Assembly (NCBI GenBank): GCA_021323335.1
Contig: JAJTCN010000057.1
Coordinates: 1 to 38,239, forward strand
Source: Ramlibacter sp.
Lineage (GTDB): Bacteria; Pseudomonadota; Gammaproteobacteria; Burkholderiales; Burkholderiaceae_C
Length of the DNA stretch: 38,239 nucleotides
Direction of reading: 5' to 3'
Under the pieces are notes generated by a model. It saw only the letters and a list, made by a program, of their open reading frames with translations, did not search any database and was not told where the DNA came from. The position numbers were made by a program, and so were the translations under genes. Positions 1-10,969 of this stretch are shown piece by piece; the stretch's first letter is position 1; the number at the start of each line of letters is the position of its first letter.

Positions 1-1532
1 CTCGGACATGTCGAAGCGGATCAGCTCGATGCCCATGATGTAGGCCAGCTGCTTGGCGGCTTCCGTCTTGCCGACGCCCGTGGGGCCGGAGAACAGGAAG
101 GAGCCGATCGGCTTGTCGCCGCGGCCCAGGCCGCTGCGCGCCATCTTCACCGAGGCCGCCAGCACTTCGAGCGCCTTGTCCTGGCCGAACACCACCGACT
201 TCAGGTCGCGCTCCAGGGTCTGGAGCTTGCCGCGGTCGTCGTTGGACACCGACGCGGGCGGGATGCGCGCGATCTTCGCCACGATCTCCTCGACTTCCGC
301 CTTGGAGATGGTCTTCTTGCGCTTGCCCACCGGCAGGATGCGCTGGGCCGCGCCGGCCTCGTCGATCACGTCGATCGCCTTGTCCGGCAGGTGGCGGTCG
401 TTGATGTACTTGGCCGACAGTTCGGCGGCCGCCTGCAGCGCGCCGGCGGCGTACTTCACGCTGTGGTGCTCCTCGAAGCGGCTCTTGAGGCCCTTGAGGA
501 TCTCGATGGTCTGCTCCACGCTCGGCTCGACCACGTCGACCTTCTGGAAGCGCCGCGACAGCGCCGCGTCCTTCTCGAAGATGCCGCGGTATTCGGTGAA
601 CGTGGTCGCGCCGATGCACTTGAGCGCGCCGCTGGAAAGCGCCGGCTTGAGCAGGTTGGACGCGTCCAGCGTGCCGCCCGAGGCCGCACCGGCGCCGATC
701 AGCGTGTGGATCTCGTCGATGAACAGGATGGCGTTGGGCTTGTCCTTCAGCGAGCGCAGCACGCCCTTGAGGCGTTGCTCGAAGTCGCCGCGGTACTTGG
801 TGCCGGCCAGCAGCGCGCCCATGTCGAGGGAGTACACCTGCGAGTCCGCCAGGATCTCGGGCACGTCCTTCTGCACGATGCGCCAGGCCAGGCCTTCGGC
901 GATGGCCGTCTTGCCCACGCCGGCTTCACCCACCAGCAGCGGGTTGTTCTTGCGGCGGCGGCACAGGATCTGGATCACGCGCTCGACCTCGTACTCGCGG
1001 CCGATCAGCGGATCGATCTTGCCGTCCTTGGCCGCCTGGTTCAGGTTGAGCGTGAACTGCTCCAGCGGCGAGGCCTTCTCGTTCTTCTCGCCGCCTTCGC
1101 CCTCTTCGGACGAGGCATTCTCGCCGCCCTTGGTGGGCTCCGGCGGGTCGCTCTTCTTGATGCCGTGGGCGATGTAGTTCACCACGTCCAGCCGCGTCAC
1201 GCCCTGCTGGTGCAGGTAGTACACGGCGTGCGAATCCTTCTCGCCGAAGATACGTGCATGATCGCGCGCTGGATGACGCGCTGGAAGCCCAGCGTCGGCT
1301 GGGTGTCCACGTCGTCCGTGCCCGCGACCTGGGGCGTGTTGTCCTTGATGAAGTTGGCCAGCGACTTGCGCAGGTCGTCGATGTTGGCGCTGCAGGCACG
1401 CAGCACCTCGGCCGCGCTGGGATTGTCCAGCAGGGCCAGCAAGAGATGCTCCACGGTGATGAACTCGTGGCGCTGCTGACGCGCTTCCACGAAGGCCATG
1501 TGGAGGCTGACTTCCAATTCCTGGGCAATCAT
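1..1532 (-). pseudogene. clpA: clpA, ATP-dependent Clp protease ATP-binding subunit (3' end off window; frame broken as read)
   Basis: ClpA is the AAA+ unfoldase that feeds proteins into ClpP, with ClpS as adaptor. The gene starts at 1532 (MIAQELEVSLHMAF) with the Clp N-domain. The first ATPase domain shows the P-loop GEAGVGKTA near 900-930 and the Walker B stretch ILFIDEIHT near 700-735. The second ATPase P-loop, GPTGVGKTE, lies near 70-95, and the window ends just after it, so the C-terminal part is missing. Near 1250 the frame breaks: RAIMHV joins directly to IFGEKDSHAVYYL in another frame. ClpA proteins normally carry about 16 more residues here (QSTGKKEVTGANVLVA-like), so about 49 nt seem to be absent. 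All downstream domains read cleanly in the new frame, which argues for an assembly or sequencing fault rather than decay. It lies 56 nt after clpS, as usual for the pair. Identity is certain; whether the break is real is not. Confidence 0.93.
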
Positions 1533-1588
1533 GAGATTTCCTTCTGCCTATCGGTCAAAACTGTTCCGTTCCTTCTCTGAGTGCCGGA

Positions 1589-1948
1589 TCACTCCACCGG
1601 TTCACTCACACACTGCAAGGGATGCCCCGCCTGGCGGGCAGCCTCCTGCACCTGCTGGACCTTCGTCCCCGCGACGTCGCGGGAATAGACCCCGCAAATG
1701 GCTTTTCCGTCCAGGTGGATCTTCAGCATGATCTGCGTAGCCGTCTCCCTGTCCTTGTTGAAGAATTCCTGGATCACCACCACCACGAACTCCATGGGCG
1801 TGTAGTCGTCGTTCAACATGACGACCTGGTACATCTGCGGGGGCTTGGTCTTCTGGGTTTTCCGCTCCGCGACCACCGAATCGCCGCTGTCGTCCGACGG
1901 CCGGCTCGCGGGACCGGCCGGGGGCGGAAGGGGTGTCTTGCTGGCCAT
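1589..1948 (-). CDS. clpS: clpS, ClpA adaptor protein
   Basis: ClpS binds the N-domain of ClpA and delivers N-degron substrates to ClpAP. The protein has a disordered polar N-terminus, then the conserved core [16 protein letters not shown], which contains the substrate-pocket region, and a C-terminal helix/strand core ending CVSEPVE. I chose the ATG at 1948 (MASKTPLPP), giving 119 residues, a normal size. An in-frame ATG at 1957 (MIFMASK) is possible, and neither has a strong ribosome site. It is directly upstream of clpA on the same strand, so the two are probably co-transcribed. The gene is intact. Confidence 0.95.
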   Translation of the reverse strand: MASKTPLPPPAGPASRPSDDSGDSVVAERKTQKTKPPQMYQVVMLNDDYTPMEFVVVVIQEFFNKDRETATQIMLKIHLDGKAICGVYSRDVAGTKVQQVQEAARQAGHPLQCVSEPVE

Positions 1949-2121
1949 GAAAATCATTCTATCGACCGGCACTGCTGCCTGCCGACCCAAGGTGAATTGG
2001 TGGCACTCCCGTCACATTCAAGCGACAAGCCCATCCGATGCCCGCTTTTCACCGGAGAAATCCGGGCCGCGGGGGAAGAATCGTTTGCTGACGCGCACTT
2101 GCGGTGCACTAAGTGAAAATA

Positions 2122-2150
2122 TTGACAGCTGAGCGTCGTTGCACGACACT
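2122..2150 (+). promoter_or_regulatory. candidate sigma-70 promoter for the cold-shock gene
   Basis: A perfect -35 box TTGACA (2122-2127) is followed after 17 nt by GACACT (2145-2150), a poor -10 match. It sits 40 nt before the start codon of the csp-like gene, in the 241-bp gap between the divergent clpS and csp genes. Only the -35 is convincing. Confidence 0.4.
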
Positions 2151-2189
2151 CGCGCGCAGTTGAGGGAACAATAAACGGGGGCGCGCAGC

Positions 2190-2354
2190 ATGGCGACCGG
2201 CACAGTCAAATGGTTCAACGATGCCAAGGGCTTCGGGTTCATCGAGCCCGACGGCGGCGGCGTGGAGCGTCCGCCGCGCCAGCCGAAGGTGCGGGCGCCG
2301 CAGTTCCATGCGGCAGGCGGCCACGGCAGCGGCGAGCACGCACCCAAGCCCTGA
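2190..2354 (+). CDS. cold-shock protein, N-terminal third only (aberrant tail)
   Basis: The first 24 residues ([20 protein letters not shown], then DGGG) are the start of a CspA-family single-strand nucleic-acid binding protein, including the RNP1 motif KGFGFI. After GGG the sequence no longer matches the family. The expected EDLFAHFSAI (RNP2 VFVHF-type) segment and the rest of the OB fold are missing, and a 30-residue Pro/Gly/His-rich tail follows to the stop at 2352. The product is 54 residues against about 67-70 for the family. A normal start and a terminator 16 nt after the stop suggest that an intact csp gene was here and lost an internal piece. As read it could not form a cold-shock domain. 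The neighbouring genes show similar internal losses, so an assembly fault is likely. Confidence 0.7.
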   Translation: MATGTVKWFNDAKGFGFIEPDGGGVERPPRQPKVRAPQFHAAGGHGSGEHAPKP

Positions 2355-2370
2355 GCCCCTGGGCGACAGT

Positions 2371-2396
2371 AAAAAGCCGCCCACGGGCGGCTTTTT
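2371..2396 (+). terminator. rho-independent terminator after csp
   Basis: A GC stem with arms AAAAAGCCGCC and GGCGGCTTTTT around a short loop, with the T-run on the plus strand, lies 16 nt after the csp stop. The A-run on the other side would let it work in both directions. Confidence 0.85.
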
Positions 2397-2439
2397 GGCC
2401 TTCTGGGGGCCTTCTCGTGAGGGTCGGGGCACCGGTCAT

Positions 2440-2473
2440 CCCGTAGGCCGGGTTCGCCGCAGGCGACCCCGGC
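2440..2473 (+). repeat. dispersed palindromic repeat, half copy A
   Basis: The sequence begins CGTAGGCCGGGTTCGC and ends GCGACCCCGG. It is one arm of a repeat family found four times in intergenic DNA here. It is nearly the reverse complement of the arm at 3244-3277, so the two bracket the small RTX gene as inverted repeats about 770 bp apart. Confidence 0.75.
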
Positions 2474-2600
2474 GTCCCGTCAGATGGCGAACAGGCTGTC
2501 CTGCGGCGCTGCGGCGGCGACGCCGACCGGCCCCGCCGCCAGCAGGTCGCCCGCGTTCCAGGTTCCGTCACCGAATCCGAACTCCTCGACCGCCTTGGCC

Positions 2601-2699
2601 GTCGTGGTGAAGCCGCTGGCGCGGTGCACCAGGGTGTAGGTCTTGGCGGTGGCGTTCCAGCTGACGTCGTAGTCGGCGCGGTAGCCGCCCAGAACCACC
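2601..2699 (-). repeat. 99-bp perfect direct repeat, copy 1 (inside the small RTX gene)
   Basis: It is identical base for base to 2931-3029, with a period of 330 bp. It encodes the GGYRADYDVSWN module. Lack of any synonymous change implies recent duplication or gene conversion. Confidence 0.95.
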
Positions 2700-2930
2700 T
2701 TGCCGCCGCCGCCGTACAGCGAGTCGTTCTGCTGGAAGCCGTTGAGGATGTCGTCGCCCTCGCCGCCACTGAGGTAGTCGAAGCCGGCGCTGCCCTCCAG
2801 CAGGTTGTTGTCCGCGGTGCCGATGAGGCGGTAGCCGTCGCCCGCCGTCGCGTCCGGGATCAGGTTGCCCCAGTCGTATGAAGAGCCCCAGTACTCGGCG
2901 CTGAACTGGAACTGCTCCACGGCCTTGGTG

Positions 2931-3029
2931 GTCGTGGTGAAGCCGCTGGCGCGGTGCACCAGGGTGTAGGTCTTGGCGGTGGCGTTCCAGCTGACGTCGT
3001 AGTCGGCGCGGTAGCCGCCCAGAACCACC
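2931..3029 (-). repeat. 99-bp perfect direct repeat, copy 2 (inside the small RTX gene)
   Basis: It is identical to 2601-2699. The copies diverge exactly where the reading frame is lost (3029/3030). Here CGTGCAGCG follows directly, whereas copy 1 continues into TTGCCGCCGCCGC. Confidence 0.95.
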
Positions 3030-3243
3030 CGTGCAGCGTGTCGTTGCCCGAGCCTCCCCGAACGGTGTCGTTGCCTTCCAGCCCGTTCAGCTCATCGTCG
3101 CCCGTGCTGCCTACCAGCGAGTCGTCGCCCGCCGTCCCTGTGTAAATCGCCATCTGTGCCCCCTGTTCCTGGGTCACTCTAGTCGAGCTACCAGGCGGCG
3201 GCATCTGCTCAATGGACTAAGCAAACAACTTAAGGCCATGCAT

Positions 3244-3277
3244 GCCGGGGTCGCCTGATCGCCGAACCCCGCCTACG
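3244..3277 (-). repeat. dispersed palindromic repeat, half copy B
   Basis: The sequence runs from GCCGGGGTCGCC to GAACCCCGCCTACG. It is the inverted partner of half copy A at 2440-2473 and lies just upstream of the small RTX gene. The CCTACG end points outward from the gene. In the full elements at 5.7 and 34.8 kb these ends face each other. Confidence 0.75.
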
Positions 3278-3312
3278 AAGCCGCCGGCCGACTCCGCAAA
3301 CCTCCGCACGAC

Positions 3313-3340
3313 GAAAAAAGGCCCCGCGAGCGGGGCCTTC
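3313..3340 (-). terminator. rho-independent terminator after monomeric icd
   Basis: Read on the minus strand, the stem GGCCCCGC/GCGGGGCC is followed by TTTTTT. It begins 18 nt after the stop of the monomeric isocitrate dehydrogenase gene. Confidence 0.9.
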
Positions 3341-3357
3341 TTGGCAGTTTCCGGTAC

Positions 3358-5595
<2,238 letters not shown>

Positions 5596-5674
5596 GGGTG
5601 TCTCTCAGGAAGGTTGGTCGGGGACGGCAGGCGTCACGATGCGGCGGTGCATTTTACGCTGTGGAAGGAGCGCG

Positions 5675-5699
5675 CAAAAAAGCCGCCCGGAGGCGGCTT
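5675..5699 (-). terminator. rho-independent terminator after dimeric icd
   Basis: On the minus strand, the stem AAGCCGCC/GGCGGCTT with a four-base loop is followed by a T-run. It lies past the palindromic repeat that follows the icd stop at 5790. Confidence 0.85.
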
Positions 5700-5710
5700 G
5701 GTTGGGGCAT

Positions 5711-5785
5711 GGCGGGGTCGCTGCGCGAACCCGCCCTACGGGTTGCCGTGTCGGCGCAGGGCGGGTTCGCGCCAGCGACCCCGCC
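5711..5785. repeat. dispersed palindromic repeat, full hairpin copy C
   Basis: Two inverted arms (5711-5742, GGCGGGGTCGCTGCGCGAACCC... and 5756-5785, ...GGGTTCGCGCCAGCGACCCCGCC) are separated by about 13 nt and can form a long hairpin. The arms match the half copies at 2440 and 3244 and the pair at 34831-34917. It sits between the icd stop and its terminator, so it would be transcribed into the mRNA 3' end. Confidence 0.85.
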
Positions 5786-5789
5786 ATCG

Positions 5790-7046
<1,257 letters not shown>

Positions 7047-7190
7047 GGGGAAATTCTAGTCCTCAACCCGGAACGTCTTTTTCTGGCCCGGCCGGCCGCC
7101 CTGTCAACCGTTAGCTCTACTGTCGCGTTGCCGATAGGTCCGGCGTCCGCCGGACGTTTCCGAAAAATGATCGATCTCAAGGAAAGAAAC

Positions 7191-7448
7191 ATGAACAAGC
7201 TCCTGGCCACCCTGGTCGCCGGCCTCTTCTCCGCCGCAGTGTTCGCCCAAGCCACCCCCGCCACGCCGGCCAAGCCGGCGCCGGGCACGGGCACCGCCGC
7301 CACCCCGGCCGTCGCCGCCACCCCGGCCGCCCCGGCCAAGGCCGAAGCCAAGAAGGAAGAGAAGGCTGTCGCCAAGACCGACAAGAAGGCCGACGCCAAG
7401 AAGGCCACCGCCAAGAAGGAAGTGAAGAAGGAAGAGAAGAAGTCGTAA
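7191..7448 (+). CDS. small exported Ala/Lys-rich protein
   Basis: An 85-residue protein with a clear signal peptide (MNKLLATLVAGLFSAAVFAQA; cleavage after FAQA or AFA-like site). A Pro/Ala/Thr-rich stretch follows, then a strongly basic Lys/Glu/Ala tail (KAEAKKEEKAVAKTDKKADAKK...). The ATG at 7191 has a good ribosome site (AAGGAAAG, 7180-7187). I know of no function; similar low-complexity exported proteins are common in Comamonadaceae. The tail resembles histone H1-like repeats, but the signal peptide argues for the periplasm or envelope. It has its own terminator 20 nt on, so it is likely monocistronic. Confidence 0.8.
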   Translation: MNKLLATLVAGLFSAAVFAQATPATPAKPAPGTGTAATPAVAATPAAPAKAEAKKEEKAVAKTDKKADAKKATAKKEVKKEEKKS

Positions 7449-7469
7449 TCGGCTGCTTCGGCCTCCTGC

Positions 7470-7492
7470 AAAGCCCCCTTTCGGGGGCTTTC
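7470..7492 (+). terminator. rho-independent terminator
   Basis: The stem AAAGCCCCC/GGGGGCTTT around a TTTC loop is followed by a T-rich stretch. It lies 21 nt after the stop of the Ala/Lys-rich gene. Confidence 0.88.
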
Positions 7493-7543
7493 TCTTTGCC
7501 GGGCCTTCACCGGGCGGCTTCTCCGCCCGGACACAATAGCGCC

Positions 7544-7990
7544 ATGAAGAAGTTCCTTGCCCTCGCCCTTGCCGCCTTCACCCTGGCCGGCGCGGCCCAT
7601 GCCGACGAGCCCCAGATGAACCTGCCGCGCGTGAAGCTCACCGCCGGCATGCACGCGATCGACGCCCAGGTGGCGGCCACGCACCAGCAACGCATGACCG
7701 GGCTGATGTTCCGCAAGGAGATGCCCCAGAACGAGGGCATGCTGTTCGTGTTCGAGGCGCCCGGCCAGCAGTGCTTCTGGATGAAGAACACGCTGCTGCC
7801 GCTGTCCATCGCCTTCGTCGCCGACGACGGCACCATCGCCAACATCGCCGAGATGAAGCCGCAGTCGCTGGACTCGCACTGCTCCGCCCAGCCGGTGCGC
7901 TACGTGCTGGAGATGAACACCGGCTGGTTCGCCCGCAAGGGGATCAAGCCCGGAGCGAAGCTGGCTGGCCTGCCGGTGCCTGCGCGCTGA
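7544..7990 (+). CDS. DUF192 family exported protein
   Basis: The 148-residue protein starts at 7544 with a signal peptide (MKKFLALALAAFTLAGAAHA). The DUF192 fold follows, marked by RMTGLMFRKEMP, GMLFVFE, CFWMKNTLLPLSIAFV and a final EMNTGWFARKGIKPG. DUF192 proteins are small single-domain periplasmic or membrane-anchored proteins of unknown biochemical role. An upstream in-frame start (7496) would hide the signal peptide and overlap the preceding terminator, so I reject it. It converges with sodB and shares a terminator with it. Confidence 0.9.
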   Translation: MKKFLALALAAFTLAGAAHADEPQMNLPRVKLTAGMHAIDAQVAATHQQRMTGLMFRKEMPQNEGMLFVFEAPGQQCFWMKNTLLPLSIAFVADDGTIANIAEMKPQSLDSHCSAQPVRYVLEMNTGWFARKGIKPGAKLAGLPVPAR

Positions 7991-8027
7991 AGGTTTTCCT
8001 GACGGCGCGCAGCGCCGCCACACAAGG

Positions 8028-8056
8028 ACAAGGCCTCGATCAGAGGCCTTGTTTTG
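8028..8056. terminator. bidirectional terminator between DUF192 gene and sodB
   Basis: The stem ACAAGGCCTC/GAGGCCTTGT has a five-base loop and is followed by TTTTGT on the plus strand. On the minus strand it lies just after the sodB stop, so it can serve both convergent genes. Confidence 0.8.
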
Positions 8057-8061
8057 TCTGT

Positions 8062-8643
8062 TTACCCGAAGTTCTTGGCAGCGAAGTCCCAGTTCACCAG
8101 CTTGTCGAGGAAGGTCTCGACGAACTTCGGGCGGGCATTGCGGTAGTCGATGTAGTACGCGTGCTCCCACACGTCCACCGTCATCAGCGCGCGGTCGGGG
8201 GTGGTCAGGGGCGTGCCGGCCGCGCCGGTGTTGACGATGTCCACGCTGCCGTCCGCCTTCTTCACCAGCCAGGTCCAGCCCGAGCCGAAGTTGCCGACGG
8301 CGGACTTGACGAACGCTTCCTTGAAGGCCTGGTGGCTGCCCCACTTGGCGTTGATCGCCTGCGCCAGCGCGCCGGTGGGCTCGCCGCCGCCGGCGGGCTT
8401 CATGCAGTTCCAGAAGAAGGTGTGGTTCCAGATCTGCGCGGAGTTGTTGTAGATGGCGCCGGAGGACTTCTTGATGATGTCCTCGAGCGGCATGTTCTCG
8501 TATTCCGTGCCGGCCTGCAGCTTGTTCAGGTTGTCGACATAGGCCTTGTGGTGCTTGCCGTGGTGGTACTCCAGCGTCTCCTTCGAATAGGCGGGCGCCA
8601 GCGAATCGATGGGGTACGGCAGGGGGGGCAGGACGTGTTCCAT
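8062..8643 (-). CDS. sodB: superoxide dismutase, Fe type
   Basis: Converts superoxide to oxygen and peroxide in the cytoplasm. The 193-residue length and the sequence fit Fe-SOD of Proteobacteria. Metal ligands are visible: His in LEYHHGKHHKAYV near residue 27, His in IWNHTFFW near residue 74, and Asp and His in DVWEHAYYIDY near residues 157-161. The AAGGEPTG/GGGEPTGALA region and the SGWTWL motif are as in the Fe form. The ATG at 8643 is preceded by GGAAGAAG. The gene is intact and appears monocistronic. Confidence 0.96.
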   Translation of the reverse strand: MEHVLPPLPYPIDSLAPAYSKETLEYHHGKHHKAYVDNLNKLQAGTEYENMPLEDIIKKSSGAIYNNSAQIWNHTFFWNCMKPAGGGEPTGALAQAINAKWGSHQAFKEAFVKSAVGNFGSGWTWLVKKADGSVDIVNTGAAGTPLTTPDRALMTVDVWEHAYYIDYRNARPKFVETFLDKLVNWDFAAKNFG

Positions 8644-8678
8644 GGCTCTTCTTCCTTGTGTTTCGGTGCGCCCCGATT

Positions 8679-10028
8679 CTAGGCACCATTCGGGGCCGCG
8701 GGCAGCACGCGCAGATCAACCTCGCCGTCGGCAAGGGCGGCGCGTACGTGCCGCCCCGCAGGCGCATCGCGCGCGCTGGTGATCGGGTGGCCGCTGTCCA
8801 CGTCGGTCAGCAGCGCGTAGCCGCGCTGCAGCACCAGCCGCGGATCGAGCAGCTGCAGGCGCAGTTCGATGCGTTCGCAGCGCCTGTGCGCGTGGGCCAG
8901 CCGGTCGGCGACGCGCGTGCGCAGGTTCGCGTCGGACGCGGCGGCCTGGTCGCGGGCGCGCTGCAGCCGCACGACCAGCGCATGGCGCAGCCGCTGCGCC
9001 TGCCGCTCGATGCGCAGGTGCTGCTGGGCCGTCCGCGCGGACGGCCGGCCCAGGTGGGCGGCGGCCTGGTCGAGCCGCTGGCTCCCACGGTCGATGCGGC
9101 GGAAGGCGGCTTCCTGCAGTCGCCCATGCATCATGCGCAGCGCCGCCAGCCAGGTCTCCAGCGGCTGGGCCGCCAGCTCCGCGGCGGCGGTCGGCGTCGG
9201 CGCGCGCAGGTCCGCGCAGAAGTCGGCGATGGTGAAATCGGTTTCGTGTCCGACCCCGCTGACCAGCGGCACCGGGCTCTGCACGATGGCGCGGGCCAGC
9301 TGCTCGTCGTTGAAGGCCCAGAGGTCCTCCATCGAGCCTCCCCCGCGCACCAGCAGGATCGCGTCCAGCTTGCCGTCCCCGGCCAGGCGGTACAGCGACT
9401 GCAGGGCTGCCACCAGCTCGCCCGGCGCCTGCGCGCCCTGGACCGCGGCGGGTGCCAGCACCACCGACACGTGCGGCGCCCGCCGGCGCAGGCAGGTCAC
9501 CACGTCGTGCAGCGCCGCCGCACCCAGCGAGGTGACGATGCCGATGGCCCGCGGCAGCAGCGGCAGCTCCCGCTTGCGACCCGCATCGAACAGGCCCTCG
9601 GCCTCCAGTTTTTCCTTCAGCCGCAGGAACTGCTCGAACAACGCGCCCTGCCCGGCCCGGCGCATGCTCTCCACCACCAGCTGCAGGTCGCCGCGCTGTT
9701 CGTAGACGCCCAGCCGGCCGGTCACCTCCACCAGCTCGCCGTCGCGCGGCGAAAAGTCCAGCAGGCCGGCCGAGCGCCGGAACATCGCGCAGCGGACCTG
9801 CCCCTGCGCGTCCTTCAGCGAGAAGTAGCAGTGGCCGCTGGCCGCGCGCGAAAACCCGGTGATCTCGCCGCGCACCGACACCGGGTTGAAGCGCGATTCC
9901 AGCGCGTCCGCCACGGCCCGGCACAGCGCCCCCACCGCCCACACCCGGCGGGCGATGCCCTGGAGGGGAGCCCCGTCCGTCAGCAAAGGGAGAACCTCCA
10001 AGGGTAAACCCCATGGAAATCCATCCAC
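8679..10028 (-). CDS. xseA: exodeoxyribonuclease VII large subunit
   Basis: XseA is the catalytic subunit of ExoVII, which with XseB trims single-stranded DNA and can remove trapped protein-DNA cross-links. The protein begins with the OB-fold region (WAVGALCRAVADALE...VRGEITGFSRAASGHCYFS), followed by the catalytic core (AIGIVTSLGAAALHDVV, LVRGGGSMEDLWAFND, SGVGHETDFTIADF), a long basic coiled-coil region, and the C-terminal segment RGYALLTD...GHPI. The longest frame uses a GTG at 10028; homologues usually start closer to WAVGAL, so the first 25 or so residues are doubtful. No xseB is seen next to it. The gene is otherwise intact, about 449 residues. Confidence 0.94.
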   Translation of the reverse strand: MDGFPWGLPLEVLPLLTDGAPLQGIARRVWAVGALCRAVADALESRFNPVSVRGEITGFSRAASGHCYFSLKDAQGQVRCAMFRRSAGLLDFSPRDGELVEVTGRLGVYEQRGDLQLVVESMRRAGQGALFEQFLRLKEKLEAEGLFDAGRKRELPLLPRAIGIVTSLGAAALHDVVTCLRRRAPHVSVVLAPAAVQGAQAPGELVAALQSLYRLAGDGKLDAILLVRGGGSMEDLWAFNDEQLARAIVQSPVPLVSGVGHETDFTIADFCADLRAPTPTAAAELAAQPLETWLAALRMMHGRLQEAAFRRIDRGSQRLDQAAAHLGRPSARTAQQHLRIERQAQRLRHALVVRLQRARDQAAASDANLRTRVADRLAHAHRRCERIELRLQLLDPRLVLQRGYALLTDVDSGHPITSARDAPAGRHVRAALADGEVDLRVLPAAPNGA

Positions 10029-10333
10029 AGTGGGCTTGTACCAGCTGGAACACGCGGGGATGCCGCGCCGACGCTGATTTTTCCGAGCAAGTCCTTGATT
10101 CTCAAAGGAAAATTCCTGCTCATTTCGTCATCGATCTGTCACGGTGCAGTATTGGCGCGGGTTTCCGCGAGGGGGAGGGTAGCTTCTCAACAAAGTTATC
10201 CACAACTTTTGTGAGTGTCGTCCTACGGCCACGGCGTTGCGTCCTACAGTTCGCAAGTCCGCGATAATCCGCCGCAACGCAGGCGCCACGGGGCGCCACA
10301 CAGCCAAGCAGTAGACCCGGCCGGAGTACCCCT
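10029..10333. other. 305-bp divergent intergenic region, xseA/exbB
   Basis: This is the longest gene-free stretch in the window. It is more AT-rich than its surroundings and must hold the promoters of xseA and the exbB-lpxK-adk cluster. It contains a perfect DnaA-box 9-mer inside a near-palindrome (10192-10214) and a twice-repeated CGTCCTAC (10219-10226 and 10240-10247). I see no ORF or clear RNA gene. Confidence 0.6.
10192..10214. promoter_or_regulatory. near-palindrome containing a DnaA-box 9-mer
   Basis: TTATCCACA (10196-10204) is the strict DnaA-box consensus. It lies at the centre of arms ACAAAGTT and AACTTTTGT. Either the DnaA box or the palindrome could be a regulator site for xseA or exbB. 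A single box does not make an origin. Confidence 0.45.
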
Positions 10334-10969
10334 TTGCTTTCGATCATACAAGCCGCAGGCTGGCCGATCTGGCCCCTCATTGCCTGCTCCATCCTGGCCC
10401 TCGCCCTGATCTTCGAACGCTTCCTGAGCCTGAAGACGGCCAAGATCGCGCCGCCGCGCTTGCTGGACGAGGCGCTGGCGGTGTCGCGGCATTCGGTGCC
10501 CTCGCCCGACGTGGTCAAGCAGCTCGAGCAGAACTCCGCGCTGGGCGAAGTCCTGGCCAGCGGCTTCCGGGCGCTGAACTCCGACCCGCGCTGCACCGAG
10601 GCCGACCTGCGCGCCACCATGGAAAGCACCGGCCGCGCGGTCGCGCACCGGCTGGAACGCTACCTCACCGCCCTGGCCACCATCGCTTCCGCTGCGCCGT
10701 TGCTCGGCCTGCTGGGCACGGTGATCGGCATGATCGAGATCTTCGGCTCGCAGTCGCCCACCGGCGGTGCGCCCGGGGGCAACCCGGCGCAGCTGGCGCA
10801 CGGCATCTCGGTGGCCCTCTACAACACGGCGTTCGGCCTGATCGTCGCGATCCCGGCCCTGATCTTCTGGCGCTACTTCCGGGTCCGCGTGGACGAATAC
10901 CTGCTGACGCTGGAGCTGTCCGCCGAGCGCTTCGCCCGGCACCTCAACCAGCTGCGCGCCGCGAGATGA
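10334..10969 (+). CDS. exbB: ExbB/TolQ/MotA-family proton channel subunit
   Basis: The 211-residue inner-membrane protein has three predicted membrane segments: one near residues 8-28 (WPIWPLIACSILALALIFE) and two in the conserved MotA/TolQ/ExbB domain (TIASAAPLLGLLGTVIGMIEIF near 115-140 and ISVALYNTAFGLIVAIPALIF near 155-178). These proteins form the proton channel of energy-transfer complexes with ExbD/TolR. The start is a TTG at 10334, 8 nt after CGGAG; no ATG fits. It overlaps the following exbD-like gene by 4 nt (ATGA). Which outer-membrane partner it energises cannot be told, as no tonB, tolA or receptor gene is nearby. In Burkholderiales this pair commonly precedes lpxK. Confidence 0.9.
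   Translation: MLSIIQAAGWPIWPLIACSILALALIFERFLSLKTAKIAPPRLLDEALAVSRHSVPSPDVVKQLEQNSALGEVLASGFRALNSDPRCTEADLRATMESTGRAVAHRLERYLTALATIASAAPLLGLLGTVIGMIEIFGSQSPTGGAPGGNPAQLAHGISVALYNTAFGLIVAIPALIFWRYFRVRVDEYLLTLELSAERFARHLNQLRAAR

Larger units (their letters stand above)
2480..3153 (-). pseudogene. small RTX-type calcium-binding repeat protein (frame broken as read)
   Basis: The gene starts at 3153 (MAIYTGTAGDDSLVGS) after a purine-rich ribosome site. The N-terminus carries RTX nonapeptide repeats (GLEGNDTVRGGSGNDTLHG), which bind calcium in secreted type I substrates. Two copies of a module follow (GGYRADYDVSWN...GFTTT), each next to more GGxGxD repeats. The DNA for the module is a perfect 99-bp direct repeat (2601-2699 and 2931-3029). 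The frame breaks at 3029/3030, exactly at the repeat edge. Compared with the other copy, 13 nt coding GGGGK are absent, and adding them back restores one frame to the stop at 2480. No signal peptide is seen, as expected for type I secretion, and no transporter is in the window. Function is unknown. It could be a surface or S-layer-like protein; nothing marks it as a toxin. Confidence 0.75.

Noticed and set aside
2480..3153. Toxin or haemolysin call for the RTX genes (also 31299-34047)
   Set aside because: RTX repeats only show calcium binding and type I export; no pore-forming, acylation or protease domain and no hlyBD/tolC genes are seen.
8716..10053. Alternative Gly/Ala/Arg-rich protein in the xseA region (minus strand, second frame)
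   Set aside because: xseA itself reads with all family motifs in the other frame; this one has none.
10029..10333. Replication origin
   Set aside because: Only one strict DnaA box, no dnaA/dnaN/gyrB nearby and no AT-rich unwinding tract.
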